The notes under the pieces were generated by a model. The model had not been told where the DNA came from, did not search any database, and saw only the letters and a program-made list of their open reading frames with translations. A stretch of DNA of 35,048 bases from an uncultured Ectothiorhodospiraceae bacterium (lineage in GTDB: Bacteria; Pseudomonadota; Gammaproteobacteria; UBA6429; Thiohalophilaceae): positions 1 through 35,048 of the forward strand of contig CAMYOL010000069.1 in the NCBI GenBank assembly GCA_947260005.1, read 5' to 3'. Positions 16,176 to 25,144 of this stretch are shown here, piece after piece (position 1 is the stretch's first letter; every line of letters starts with the position of its first letter). The position numbers were made by a program, and so were the translations under genes.

Positions 16176-16572
16176 TAAATTCGAGCTTAAATGGTTTATA
16201 ACCTGGTGGTTGATGGGTTGGGCCTGGGTTAGTTTAATCTGGTATTTATCTTTAACAGCCACCCCTCTGGAAGTGGATCTTGGACTCGCTTTTAGCGATA
16301 AGGTCGGTCACTTTATTGCCTATGGCTGGCTAATGTTCTGGTTTGGCAATCTCTATCGCGGTTTACGCGTCCGCCTGTTTTATGCGGGACTATTTATTCT
16401 TATGGGGATTGGATTAGAGGTTTTACAAGGTATGGGTCAGGTCCGACAGTTTGAGTATTATGATATGTTCGCAAACTCAATCGGTGTGATTATTGGCTTT
16501 GTACTGGTATTAACGCCACTGGCAAAAGGACTGGTCTGGACGGAAGGTTTTTTCAAATCTATTTATGACTAA
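16162..16572 (+). CDS. VanZ-like family membrane protein
   Basis: A 136-residue protein with about four membrane helices and the VanZ-like core: SDKVGHFIAYGWLMFWFG with the charged DK-x2-H, and, in the third part, GLEVLQGMGQ and a polar segment EYYDMFANSIG. The domain was named after a teicoplanin-resistance protein, but most members have no known role. The start is the ATG at 16162 inside the end of uppP; a start at 16108 would add 18 residues not resembling the family. The stop overlaps the cmoA start by eight bases, so translation is probably coupled. Confidence 0.87.
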   Translation: MSFFDKFELKWFITWWLMGWAWVSLIWYLSLTATPLEVDLGLAFSDKVGHFIAYGWLMFWFGNLYRGLRVRLFYAGLFILMGIGLEVLQGMGQVRQFEYYDMFANSIGVIIGFVLVLTPLAKGLVWTEGFFKSIYD

Positions 16573-17311
16573 GAAGAAACAAACAAATCGTGATCGGGTT
16601 TACGCGGAACAAAATGACATGCTGGTTGATTTTGTTTTTGACGAAAAAGTGGCGCACGTTTTTCCGGATATGATTCGACGTTCGGTACCCGGATATGATG
16701 TTGTCATCCCAATGCTTGGCTTGTTTGCTGAACGTTATGCTAAGACCAATACTAATATATATGATTTAGGGTGTTCACTCGGTGCGGCGACCTTATCGAT
16801 GCGGCGGCGTATTACCCAGGATGGATGTAGAATTATTGCGGTTGATAATTCTGAGTCGATGACAGAACAATGTCGAGTTCACATTGAAAATGATGAAAGC
16901 CCCACTCAGGTGGAAGTGATGTGTGAGGACATTCTTAATGTCAGCATAAAAAATGCTTCGATGGTGGTGATCAATTTTACTCTGCAATTTATTAAACCCG
17001 GACTTCGTGAAAAACTATTACAAACTATATACACCGGGCTTATTCAGGGGGGCATATTACTCATCGCTGATAAAATCGTATTTGAAGATAAGAATGAATC
17101 TGATTTTCAAACTGACATGCATACTCAATTTAAACGTGCAAATGGATACAGTGAGCTCGAAATTGCCCAAAAACGAACGGCGTTAGAAAATATATTAATT
17201 CCAGATTCCATCAAACAGCATCAACAACGTTTAAGTGCTGTTGGATTTAGAAATATTAATATTTGGTTTCAGTGTTTTAACTTTGCTGGTATCTGTGCAA
17301 TTAAATCCTAA
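16565..17311 (+). CDS. cmoA: Carboxy-S-adenosyl-L-methionine synthase CmoA
   Basis: CmoA makes carboxy-SAM from SAM and prephenate; CmoB then uses it. The 248-residue protein has RDRVYAEQNDMLVDFVFDEKVAHVFPDMIRRSVPGY-type start features (residues 9-44), the SAM-binding YDLGCSLGAATLSM near 65, AVDNSESM near 95, and the C-terminal WFQCFNFAG. All match the family and the length is normal. The ATG overlaps the VanZ-like stop, and cmoB begins 13 bases after its stop. Confidence 0.97.
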   Translation: MTKKKQTNRDRVYAEQNDMLVDFVFDEKVAHVFPDMIRRSVPGYDVVIPMLGLFAERYAKTNTNIYDLGCSLGAATLSMRRRITQDGCRIIAVDNSESMTEQCRVHIENDESPTQVEVMCEDILNVSIKNASMVVINFTLQFIKPGLREKLLQTIYTGLIQGGILLIADKIVFEDKNESDFQTDMHTQFKRANGYSELEIAQKRTALENILIPDSIKQHQQRLSAVGFRNINIWFQCFNFAGICAIKS

Positions 17312-17324
17312 TAATTAAATTAAT

Positions 17325-18302
17325 ATGAACTTTGATTATCCCGATTCATTATTTACCGAGCTAGAGACGCTCGGTTTTGGTGCTTTGACATCGGTGATAA
17401 AGGAAAAATGTCGGCAATGTTTTTCATCGGCTCACCATGGTGATTTTGATAAATGGCAATCAGTTTTAGATACCCTGCCATTGATCAGCCCCTCTATTAT
17501 TGATATCAATCGTGCTGATATATTAGTTGGCCAATCGTCTGATATAAACGAAAAACAGCGAATACAATTTAAAGAACAGTTAAAACAATTTCATCCATGG
17601 CGCAAAGGGCCTTTTAATCTATTTGGGATCAATATTGATACCGAGTGGCGCTCTGACTGGAAATGGGATCGTTTGCAAAGTTTGATAACACCACTGACGG
17701 GCCGCAAAGTGCTTGATATTGGTTGTGGTAGTGGGTATCACTGTTGGCGTATGCGCGGTGAAGGGGCTCAGTTTGTACTCGGTATCGATCCTACTATGTT
17801 GTTTGTAATGCAGTTTTTATTATTACAACATTATATTCAGGATAAACAAGTTAATGTATTACCCATTGGTCTGGATGATATTGTCGGTCCGAAATTAAAC
17901 TTCGATACCGTCTTTTCAATGGGCTTGCTTTATCATCGTCGTGATCCCCAGGTTCATTTACAGGAATTAAAGCAATGCCTGCGTGATCAGGGGGAGTTAG
18001 TATTAGAAACACTAGTTATAGATGATCAATATGGTGATGAGTTGATCCCTGAAGGGCGTTATGCGCAAATGCGTAATGTATGGTCAATCCCCAGCGTGAG
18101 AACATTGGAAAGTTGGATGCACAAGGCTCAATTTAAAAATATACGCTGTGTGGACGTCTCCACTACGACTATCAAGGAACAAAGGAGTACTGACTGGATG
18201 ACATTCCAGTCGTTACAGGATTTTTTAGATCCAAATGATCATAGCAAAACCATTGAAGGATATCCCGCACCGCAACGGGCGATGATTATTGCAGAATCTT
18301 GA
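17325..18302 (+). CDS. cmoB: tRNA U34 carboxymethyltransferase CmoB
   Basis: CmoB transfers the carboxymethyl group from carboxy-SAM to 5-hydroxyuridine at wobble position 34, giving cmo5U in tRNAs that read four-codon boxes. The 325-residue protein has the HPWRKGPFNLFGINIDTEWRSDWKW segment (about 90-114), the VLDIGCGSGYHCWRM SAM motif near 130, SMGLLYHRRDP near 205, and a C-terminal GYPAPQRAMIIAE. Size and motifs are as expected. It is the last gene of the operon and converges on the GNAT gene two bases away, with no clear terminator between them. Confidence 0.97.
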   Translation: MNFDYPDSLFTELETLGFGALTSVIKEKCRQCFSSAHHGDFDKWQSVLDTLPLISPSIIDINRADILVGQSSDINEKQRIQFKEQLKQFHPWRKGPFNLFGINIDTEWRSDWKWDRLQSLITPLTGRKVLDIGCGSGYHCWRMRGEGAQFVLGIDPTMLFVMQFLLLQHYIQDKQVNVLPIGLDDIVGPKLNFDTVFSMGLLYHRRDPQVHLQELKQCLRDQGELVLETLVIDDQYGDELIPEGRYAQMRNVWSIPSVRTLESWMHKAQFKNIRCVDVSTTTIKEQRSTDWMTFQSLQDFLDPNDHSKTIEGYPAPQRAMIIAES

Positions 18303-18304
18303 AT

Positions 18305-18781
18305 TTAACTGTTTAATTGTTTTACAAGTTTAACCGCTTCAAATTTAGTGCCGTCTTTGCAAGTTTGCATAAAGTTTTCCTGGAAAATGTAATTTGATTT
18401 TTCATAAAATGTCGTTGCATTAACGGTTGAATTAATTTTGATCTCACTCTTGTTCAATGAGCGTGCAACATCTTCGATGTAACGTAATAAGCGGGAGCCG
18501 GCGCCTTTACCGGTATAGCTTGGCAATACATAAATGGCATCTACAGTAGATTCGGATGGATCATATTGTGTATAGCCAACGATCGTGTCGTTGTCGCAGG
18601 CAACAATAATTATTCGATCACTCAATAATTCATTGTAGTGAGTTCTTTTTGGGAAGCTGGCCAGATAGGCTTCTAATTGTTCCTTTGTATAATGATCTTT
18701 AAATAATTCAAAGATTGATTCACTGACGAGGGCATGTATGGCATCGATGTCATCTATCGTTGCAGAACGAATGTTATACAC
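18305..18781 (-). CDS. GNAT-family N-acetyltransferase
   Basis: The 158-residue protein has the GNAT fold: an opening IRSATIDDIDAIHALV, a central strand ending in YVLPSYTGKGAGSRLL that binds acetyl-CoA, and a VNATTFYEKSNY segment near the C-terminus. The acceptor substrate cannot be told from the sequence. A TATAAT box occurs just upstream of its ATG on the minus strand (18804-18799), without a recognisable -35. The start is the ATG at 18781; the next genes upstream are on other transcripts. Confidence 0.9.
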   Translation of the reverse strand: MYNIRSATIDDIDAIHALVSESIFELFKDHYTKEQLEAYLASFPKRTHYNELLSDRIIIVACDNDTIVGYTQYDPSESTVDAIYVLPSYTGKGAGSRLLRYIEDVARSLNKSEIKINSTVNATTFYEKSNYIFQENFMQTCKDGTKFEAVKLVKQLNS

Positions 18782-19154
18782 TATTGAAGTCTCACTAAAT
18801 TATAATAATTATTTTATATTTTTTATTGTAGAAAGGTAAAGCAAGGTGCATAGACTATCGAATTTAACTATAAAAATAAAGATGTGAATTTTTAGCACTA
18901 TATGATTATTTTCTAATTCACAATTGGTTACAATTGCAGGTAAAACCTTTCATGTTTTATAGTGTTTGAATTGAACGATGCAAAAAGCAACTAACCAGGG
19001 CTAATTTGAAATTTATTATGCAAAATGTATTTTAATTACCTTGATTAAGGCTTGGGTAAATTGTCTAATTTTTGAAACAGTACCCGCTTTTCGAAATTAA
19101 GTGCTACTGAAATAGTCGCTTTTTATTAAAATCAACGAATAAGGCATGACTTAA
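18782..19154. other. AT-rich intergenic stretch without a recognised gene
   Basis: About 370 AT-rich bases separate the GNAT gene from a small membrane-protein gene. I find no tRNA, no convincing reading frame and no strong repeat. It should hold the GNAT promoter; a TATAAT box near 18799-18804 (minus strand) is the only candidate I see. A short CCTT-GATT-AAGG palindrome near 19040 is noted without a proposed function. Confidence 0.5.
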
Positions 19155-19469
19155 TTAGTGGCTGGCGGTTAACAGCGCGAGACCGAGTCCGGCCAAGGTG
19201 CCAATAGTGACATAAATAGATTTAAAATGGGTTGGGATAAGCATCGCAATGAGGGCAGATACCAGGGCTATAAAGAGAGAGCCGATAGCGAGCCCGAGCC
19301 AATCAGTAACCGGGGCGCGATAAAACGAGATTAAAATAAATAACGGGAAGGCCCATAGCAGGGTTACAACGAATCGTCGTATGAAACTCGTTCGATGCGG
19401 TGTTTTGGTTTGGCTTGACCCATCCAGTAACGAACCAGCAGGGGGACGATATAGCTTATTATCTTGCAT
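19155..19469 (-). CDS. Small hypothetical membrane protein
   Basis: A 104-residue protein that I do not recognise. After a polar, basic N-terminus of about 30 residues it has three hydrophobic stretches (about 32-50, 55-77 and 82-101), consistent with three membrane helices and a positively charged cytoplasmic N-terminus. It is divergent from the patatin-like gene, with 94 AT-rich bases between them. The coding call rests on the membrane-protein composition and the lack of any competing frame. Confidence 0.6.
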   Translation of the reverse strand: MQDNKLYRPPAGSLLDGSSQTKTPHRTSFIRRFVVTLLWAFPLFILISFYRAPVTDWLGLAIGSLFIALVSALIAMLIPTHFKSIYVTIGTLAGLGLALLTASH

Positions 19470-19563
19470 AGGTTAAGTTTATCGCCCTGATTCATAGAAA
19501 TCATTTATTTTTTAAAATATTTATAATTTTTCTTTCATATATCCGCTATCTCAGCATAATAAA

Positions 19564-20523
19564 ATGATTGGTAACCTTAACAGGAATAATGGCGATAAAA
19601 TGAATAATTCAGACAAACCTAAAATTGGTCTCGCCCTCGGTAGTGGCTCATCACGTGGCTGGGCGCATATTGGCATTATCAATGCGTTACATGAGCTTGG
19701 AATTGAGCCGGAAGTAATCTGCGGGTGTTCGATTGGTAGCCTGGTTGGCGCATCGTATTCAGTGGGTAATCTGGAAAAACTCGAAAGTTGGGTAAAGTCG
19801 CTGAGCCGGATTTCAACTGCACGTTTTTTTGAAGTAAATTTTTCCTTAAAGGGATTTGTTAATCGTGAGCGATTTGAAGACTTCCTGACCGAGTATGTTT
19901 GCGCGGCGGATATCAACATAGAAGAACTAAGCAAAACCTATGCGACTGTCTCGACCGAGCTGGAAACGGGTAGAGAGCGATGGTTTACAAAAGGCCCATT
20001 GATTGAAGGCGTGTGTGCTTCGATTGCGATGCCAGGTTTATTTCCCCCTTTTCAGCACCATGGTGACTGGATGGTTGACGGTGCCCTGGTTAATCCGGTG
20101 CCAGTCTCTGTCTGTCGTGCCCTGGGTGCAGATATCGTCATTGCCGTAAATCTGAATAGTGACATCATTGGCAAGCGCTTTGAAAAAGAGGATGAGATTG
20201 CAGGTGATGATGAAGAGCCAAGTATGTTTGATTCGATTCGAGATTCGGCTCGAGAATACTCTTCCGCATTATTTCCTGCTTTAAATCAGGAGGCGTCCGT
20301 TCCGGGAATTCTCGATTCCATTGCAGGTTCTATTAATATTACTCAGGATCGAATAACGCGTAGTCGGATGGCGGGTGACCCGCCGGACCTTGTATTGAAA
20401 CCAAAGTTAGCACAGATAGGTTTATTGGAATTTTATCGTGGTGAAGAAGCGATAAAGGAAGGTCATGATTGTGTACAGAGGATATTGCCAGAAATTAAAT
20501 TTATGCTTCGGGGGTATCATTAA
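19564..20523 (+). CDS. Patatin-like phospholipase family protein (RssA-like)
   Basis: Patatin-like enzymes are serine acyl hydrolases with a Ser-Asp dyad. This 319-residue protein has the oxyanion-hole glycine motif GSGSSRGWAHIG (about 26-37), the nucleophile Ser56 in GCSIG, and Asp172 in VDGALVNPVPV. All catalytic parts are intact. The sequence resembles the RssA-type bacterial subgroup; the lipid substrate is unknown. A second in-frame ATG at 19600 leaves all motifs intact and is a possible true start, since the first 12 residues are not conserved-looking. It converges with rimO, ten bases away. Confidence 0.87.
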   Translation: MIGNLNRNNGDKMNNSDKPKIGLALGSGSSRGWAHIGIINALHELGIEPEVICGCSIGSLVGASYSVGNLEKLESWVKSLSRISTARFFEVNFSLKGFVNRERFEDFLTEYVCAADINIEELSKTYATVSTELETGRERWFTKGPLIEGVCASIAMPGLFPPFQHHGDWMVDGALVNPVPVSVCRALGADIVIAVNLNSDIIGKRFEKEDEIAGDDEEPSMFDSIRDSAREYSSALFPALNQEASVPGILDSIAGSINITQDRITRSRMAGDPPDLVLKPKLAQIGLLEFYRGEEAIKEGHDCVQRILPEIKFMLRGYH

Positions 20524-20532
20524 GTCCTGGAT

Positions 20533-21864
20533 TTAAGTTTTTAGTTGAGCATACAGGTCGTGCTCATCGCTATTGGAAACCTCGACCTCGATGAAATCAC
20601 CGACATTGATTTGTTTACTATCATTTGGCTCCACTATAACCATACCATCTATATCTGGAGCGTCGGCATACGAGCGGGCAATGATATTACCATCGTCGTC
20701 AATGTCATCGACCAGCACGGTTAACGAATTTCCAATTTTATTTTTAAGTTTGTTGGCACTGATCTCAGCCTGCTTAAACATAAAGCGTTCAAGACGATCT
20801 TGTTTAGTGTCTTCATCAACATGATGGTCGAGTTGGTTTGCTGCGGCGCCTTCAACCTCTGAGTACATAAAGCAGCCGACTCGATCAAGCTGGGCGGCAT
20901 CGAGAAAATCAAGTAATTCATTAAAATGACTTTCGGTTTCACCGGGAAAACCAACGATAAAGGTTGAGCGTAGCGCGATGTCGGGACACACGTCACGCCA
21001 TTGTTCGATGCGTTTTATAACATTTTCACTGTTAGCGGGTCGTTTCATGGCCTTTAATATTTCATGACTGGCATGTTGGAATGGTATATCCAGATAAGGC
21101 AATATTTTTTTATCCGCCATTAAAGGGATGATCTGATCAACATGGGGGTATGGATAAACATAATGCAATCGTACCCATACACCAAATTGCGATAATGCCT
21201 GGGCCAGGTCGGTCATATGAGTTTTTAGAGGTTGCCCTTGCCAGAAGCCCGGACGATATTTGACATCAACACCATAGGCACTGGTGTCCTGCGAGATAAC
21301 CAACAATTCTTTTACACCGGCCTGAACCAGATTACTGGCCTCCTGCATCACTTCTTCAATAGGCCGGCTGACCAGATCGCCGCGCAGGCTCGGAATAATA
21401 CAAAAGCGGCACCGATGATTGCAGCCTTCGGATATCTTTAAATAAGCAAAATGTTGCGGTGTTAATTTAATGCCTTGTTTCGGTACCAGATCGACGAACG
21501 GATCATGCGGTTTGGGTAAGTGACGATGAATATGTTGCATCACTTCCTGTTGGGCATGCGGGCCGGTCACGGCGAGTACATTCGGATAGGTTTGTTGAAC
21601 AATATCACCTTTTGCGCCGAGGCAGCCGGTCACAATGACTTTACCGTTCTCGTCCAGTGCTTCGCCAATGGTCTCGAGCGATTCTGCAATTGCATCATCG
21701 ATAAAACCACAGGTGTTGACGACGACCAGATTGGCCGATTCGAAATCCGGAACCAGCTCATAGCCTTCGGCACGAAGTTGAGTGAGGATATTTTCAGAAT
21801 CAACCAGGGCTTTTGGGCAGCCGAGGCTGATAAACCCTATTCTGGGTGTGTTATTTGTCATCAA
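20533..21864 (-). CDS. rimO: Ribosomal protein S12 methylthiotransferase RimO
   Basis: RimO is a radical-SAM enzyme that adds a methylthio group to an Asp of ribosomal protein S12. The 443-residue protein has the N-terminal cluster domain with Cys16 ([10 protein letters not shown]), Cys52 (NTCGFI) and Cys81 (GCLGAK). The radical-SAM cluster is Cys148-x3-Cys152-x2-Cys155 (CNHRCRFC), followed by IPSLRG. A C-terminal TRAM domain starts about residue 375. The [10 protein letters not shown] form separates RimO from the related MiaB. Two adjacent ATG codons make the start 21864 or 21861. Confidence 0.97.
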   Translation of the reverse strand: MMTNNTPRIGFISLGCPKALVDSENILTQLRAEGYELVPDFESANLVVVNTCGFIDDAIAESLETIGEALDENGKVIVTGCLGAKGDIVQQTYPNVLAVTGPHAQQEVMQHIHRHLPKPHDPFVDLVPKQGIKLTPQHFAYLKISEGCNHRCRFCIIPSLRGDLVSRPIEEVMQEASNLVQAGVKELLVISQDTSAYGVDVKYRPGFWQGQPLKTHMTDLAQALSQFGVWVRLHYVYPYPHVDQIIPLMADKKILPYLDIPFQHASHEILKAMKRPANSENVIKRIEQWRDVCPDIALRSTFIVGFPGETESHFNELLDFLDAAQLDRVGCFMYSEVEGAAANQLDHHVDEDTKQDRLERFMFKQAEISANKLKNKIGNSLTVLVDDIDDDGNIIARSYADAPDIDGMVIVEPNDSKQINVGDFIEVEVSNSDEHDLYAQLKT

Positions 21865-21927
21865 ATATTATGTTTTATGGGAATTGTATGGCCATTATAG
21901 CTATATCAGGCTCATAAGTATTTAGTA

Positions 21928-23274
21928 ATGAATAACCCATCCGATATAGATGGAATGCAGATGCTTAGCAATGTAACGTCACCAAAATTACAGGCGCTTG
22001 TGATTGAGCCGACCCAGCTTTATCAGGGGATATTCAGTCATGTATTGATGGGTCATAATTTTAATGTAGAGATTGTGTCATGTGCGCGTGAGGCTCTGGA
22101 GAATTTAAAGGCAAAGACATATGATCTTATTTTCCTGGCGATGCATTTACCGGATTCGGATGGTCCGATGTTGTGTGCCAAGTTACGTGCATTACCGCCG
22201 ACGATGAATATTCCCATTATTATGTTAAATTCTGATGATACTAAAATGGTATCACAAAAAGCATTAGTATCAGGAGCAACCGAAGTATTTCATAAAAGTG
22301 AACTAAAAGAACTAACAACTTATCTTGATCATTTTGTTACACAAATAAATAAGGAGCAGTTTGTTTATGGAAGAATTCTGTATATTGAAGATCAAGTATC
22401 GCTGGCAATGGAAACACAAAATTTACTAGAAGATACTGGTTATAGCGTAAAACATTATACCAATGCAAATGATGCACTTTGCGAATTACTTAATTCACAT
22501 TATGATTTAATACTTACTGACTTAATGTTAGAAGGTAATAAAACAGGTTACACATTAATTCGCGAAGTAAAAAATTTATCTGGTCGATACTCAGATATTC
22601 CAATTTTAGCGATATCTGGAATTAGTGACATACAGCGCAAAATCGAGTTGTTAAACTCCGGTGCAAGCGATTATATTCAAAAACCCGTTCTGGATGAAGA
22701 GTTGTTGGCTCGAGTACATAACCTGGTGCATATGCGGCATTTGCTCGATCAGGTAGAACATCAACGTACTGAGATGCGTGAGCTGGCGATGCATGATCAG
22801 TTAACCAAGCTATATAATCGTCATTTTTTAATGGACATGGGTCCAAAAAAAATACAGGAAGCACAACGACATAATGTCCCGATTAGTTTCTTTATGATTG
22901 ATCTTGATCATTTCAAACAAATAAATGATAAGCATGGGCACGCAATGGGCGACAATGTGTTAAAAAATGTTGCAATCACTCTAAAGGAGTTATCTCGAGG
23001 TGAAGATCTGTGTGCACGTTTTGGGGGAGAAGAATTTGTGATGATGTTAAGTCATTGCGATCATGAGAGCGCACAAAACAAAGCCGAGTTGATTCGGGTG
23101 GCGATTGCGGCCACCAAAATAGAAAATTTAAGTATAACCGCAAGCATTGGCGTAATTACTATGGATGCAACTGAAAATGCTGATTTTGATCAACTATTCT
23201 CTGCCGCAGATAAAGCTGTTTATATAGCTAAAGATAAAGGCCGGAATCGTATACAAATTGGGGAATTAATATAA
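21928..23274 (+). CDS. REC-REC-GGDEF response regulator (diguanylate cyclase)
   Basis: This 448-residue cytoplasmic protein has two receiver domains (about 20-138 and 148-268), a short coiled linker, and a GGDEF domain (about 285-445). The cyclase active site GGEEF is intact (366-370) and an RxxD product-inhibition site (Arg357-Asp360) lies five residues before it, so it should make c-di-GMP under feedback control. The second receiver keeps the acceptor Asp198 in LILTDLM. The first has Ala71 at that place (LIFLAMHLP), and HK instead of KP at 122-123, so it is probably a non-phosphorylated receiver. This layout resembles WspR/PleD-like regulators. No cognate kinase is encoded next to it. It ends one base from cca. 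Confidence 0.95.
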   Translation: MNNPSDIDGMQMLSNVTSPKLQALVIEPTQLYQGIFSHVLMGHNFNVEIVSCAREALENLKAKTYDLIFLAMHLPDSDGPMLCAKLRALPPTMNIPIIMLNSDDTKMVSQKALVSGATEVFHKSELKELTTYLDHFVTQINKEQFVYGRILYIEDQVSLAMETQNLLEDTGYSVKHYTNANDALCELLNSHYDLILTDLMLEGNKTGYTLIREVKNLSGRYSDIPILAISGISDIQRKIELLNSGASDYIQKPVLDEELLARVHNLVHMRHLLDQVEHQRTEMRELAMHDQLTKLYNRHFLMDMGPKKIQEAQRHNVPISFFMIDLDHFKQINDKHGHAMGDNVLKNVAITLKELSRGEDLCARFGGEEFVMMLSHCDHESAQNKAELIRVAIAATKIENLSITASIGVITMDATENADFDQLFSAADKAVYIAKDKGRNRIQIGELI

Positions 23275-23275
23275 C

Positions 23276-24508
23276 TCAATTTTTTGCATATGGCTTTATT
23301 GCTTGCTTGATTGCCTTAACACGCTGTTGAGCTAACTCTTCAGCGATCGCCTCACCTTTGAAGCCACGTTCAATAATAGGCTGTGTTTCTATACTTGCAG
23401 CAGCTGCAAATGCAGTCTGTAATATTTTTGGTTGGTCCATTATTTTATTTTCGTATCCGGTGCGACCACGCGCATCAGCTTCGCAGGCAAGTAAAAATAT
23501 CTCAAAACGTTCGGGGCGCCGAAACCCATCGAGCTCTTTGATTAGTTTTAATATCGTATTGGCGCGTAATTCTTTCGCGCGATGAAACTGTAAGTGGTGA
23601 CGAGCTACATGGACCGCAATCTCGCGATAATCTTTTGGTACCTTTAATCGATCCGATAAGGCCTTTACCAATGGCACGCCATTTTCTTCGTGACCTCGAT
23701 GCGAGGGCCACTCATCTTTCGGGGTGACACCCTTCCCCAGATCGTGTGTCATAGCGGCATAACGGACGCGAGTATCATTCGATAATTTTGCCGCCTGTTC
23801 AATGACCATTAAAGTGTGAATACCAGTATCAATTTCAGGATGATGTTGCGCAGGTTGGGGAACGCCAAACAGCGCATCAATCTCAGGGAATATACGTTCG
23901 AGCGCCCCACAGTCACGCAAAACTTCCAAATATCGAGCCGGTGCAGGTTCAGCCAGGGCCCGTTCTGTTTCCTGCCAGACACGTTCAGAAACGAGTGAAT
24001 CGACTTCACCATTGATCACCATCTCTTTCATAAGTGCTAAGGTCTCGTTGGCAATCGTAAATCCTAAATCGGCAAATCGTGCTGCAAAGCGAGCAATGCG
24101 CAAAACGCGAACTGGGTCTTCTGTGAAGGCGGGCGATACATGACGTAAAACACGATCATTTAAATCTTGTTGGCCATGGTAGGGATCAATTAAGTTACCA
24201 TTGGTATCCTGTGCAATGGCATTAATCGTTAAATCACGGCGCTTTAAGTCATCTTCTAAACTGACATCCGCATCAGCATGGAAGGCGAAACCAGCGTAAC
24301 CAGGGGCGGTTTTACGTTCGGTACGCGCCAGGGCATATTCTTCTTTGCTATCGGGGTGTAAAAATACCGGGAAATCTTTACCGACCGACTGGTATCCCAG
24401 CGAAATGAGTTCATCGGGATTGGCTCCGACCACCACCCAGTCTCGATCCTTGACAGGTCGACCTAATAATTGATCCCGGACACAGCCACCGACTAAATAA
24501 ATTTCCAT
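23276..24508 (-). CDS. cca: Multifunctional CCA tRNA nucleotidyltransferase
   Basis: Cca adds or repairs the 3' CCA of tRNAs. The 410-residue protein has the nucleotidyltransferase head (YLVGGCVRDQLLG, with the metal-binding Asp21 and Asp23), the RRDLTINAIA motif (about 90-99), and DPVRVLRIARFAARF (131-145). A C-terminal HD domain (His255-Asp256 in MTHDLGKG) is the phosphohydrolase/phosphodiesterase part typical of gammaproteobacterial enzymes. All motifs are intact. The gene is convergent with the REC-REC-GGDEF gene. Confidence 0.97.
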   Translation of the reverse strand: MEIYLVGGCVRDQLLGRPVKDRDWVVVGANPDELISLGYQSVGKDFPVFLHPDSKEEYALARTERKTAPGYAGFAFHADADVSLEDDLKRRDLTINAIAQDTNGNLIDPYHGQQDLNDRVLRHVSPAFTEDPVRVLRIARFAARFADLGFTIANETLALMKEMVINGEVDSLVSERVWQETERALAEPAPARYLEVLRDCGALERIFPEIDALFGVPQPAQHHPEIDTGIHTLMVIEQAAKLSNDTRVRYAAMTHDLGKGVTPKDEWPSHRGHEENGVPLVKALSDRLKVPKDYREIAVHVARHHLQFHRAKELRANTILKLIKELDGFRRPERFEIFLLACEADARGRTGYENKIMDQPKILQTAFAAAASIETQPIIERGFKGEAIAEELAQQRVKAIKQAIKPYAKN

Positions 24509-24544
24509 TTAGACAGTGTAACGATTTACGTTCTCACTGTTGAG

Positions 24545-25144
24545 TTATTTTATGGATTCTTTATCGATTTTTACTAATCCGCGTAAAATGCGAGTGCTTG
24601 GGCGAAGTTGGTACATGATGATAAGGAATTGGTATTTGAAATCGTTGAGTAACGAGCGATCACGTAAAAAAATAAAGGCAGCCAAAGAGCAGATCAATAA
24701 TTCCAGAATAAAAGTCCAATGAAATAAATAATTAGCAACCCACCAGTCATACACAGCTGGGATGCGCCAGATACCATGGTAGTCGGTATTAAATGGATAT
24801 AACCATTTAATACCCGAGGCAATACTATCGAGCACCATATGCAACAACCCACAAATGAGAAACAGGCTGAGCAACTTAATTCCGAGTCGGCCAAAAAATC
24901 GATATATCGGATAAACCAGTAGGGCGTAGATTCCGACCCAGTAAATCGGGATATGGGTCCAATAGCTATGATGTGGATGTTGCCGGTTATCGATTAAGTG
25001 GAAATAAGCCAGATCAAAATCCGGGGCAATACTGGCAACGAGTCCAACGATAAGGAATTTTATATAGTGGGCATTATCACGCTCAGATTTTAAATAACGA
25101 CGGGCCAGTAAAAATCCAGCGGGCATGTGAGCAATAAACATCAT
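24545..25144 (-). CDS. Membrane-bound metal-dependent hydrolase (YdjM/DUF457-like)
   Basis: The 199-residue protein has several membrane helices and a pattern of likely metal ligands: His6 in FIAHMPAG, Asp42 and Asp44 in APDFD, the HPHHSYWTH cluster (56-64), and a later LLHMVLDS. This pattern fits the COG1988 family of inner-membrane putative hydrolases to which Escherichia coli YdjM belongs. The substrate is unknown. Its start overlaps the creD stop by four bases (ATGA), so the two are expressed together. Confidence 0.82.
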   Translation of the reverse strand: MMFIAHMPAGFLLARRYLKSERDNAHYIKFLIVGLVASIAPDFDLAYFHLIDNRQHPHHSYWTHIPIYWVGIYALLVYPIYRFFGRLGIKLLSLFLICGLLHMVLDSIASGIKWLYPFNTDYHGIWRIPAVYDWWVANYLFHWTFILELLICSLAAFIFLRDRSLLNDFKYQFLIIMYQLRPSTRILRGLVKIDKESIK

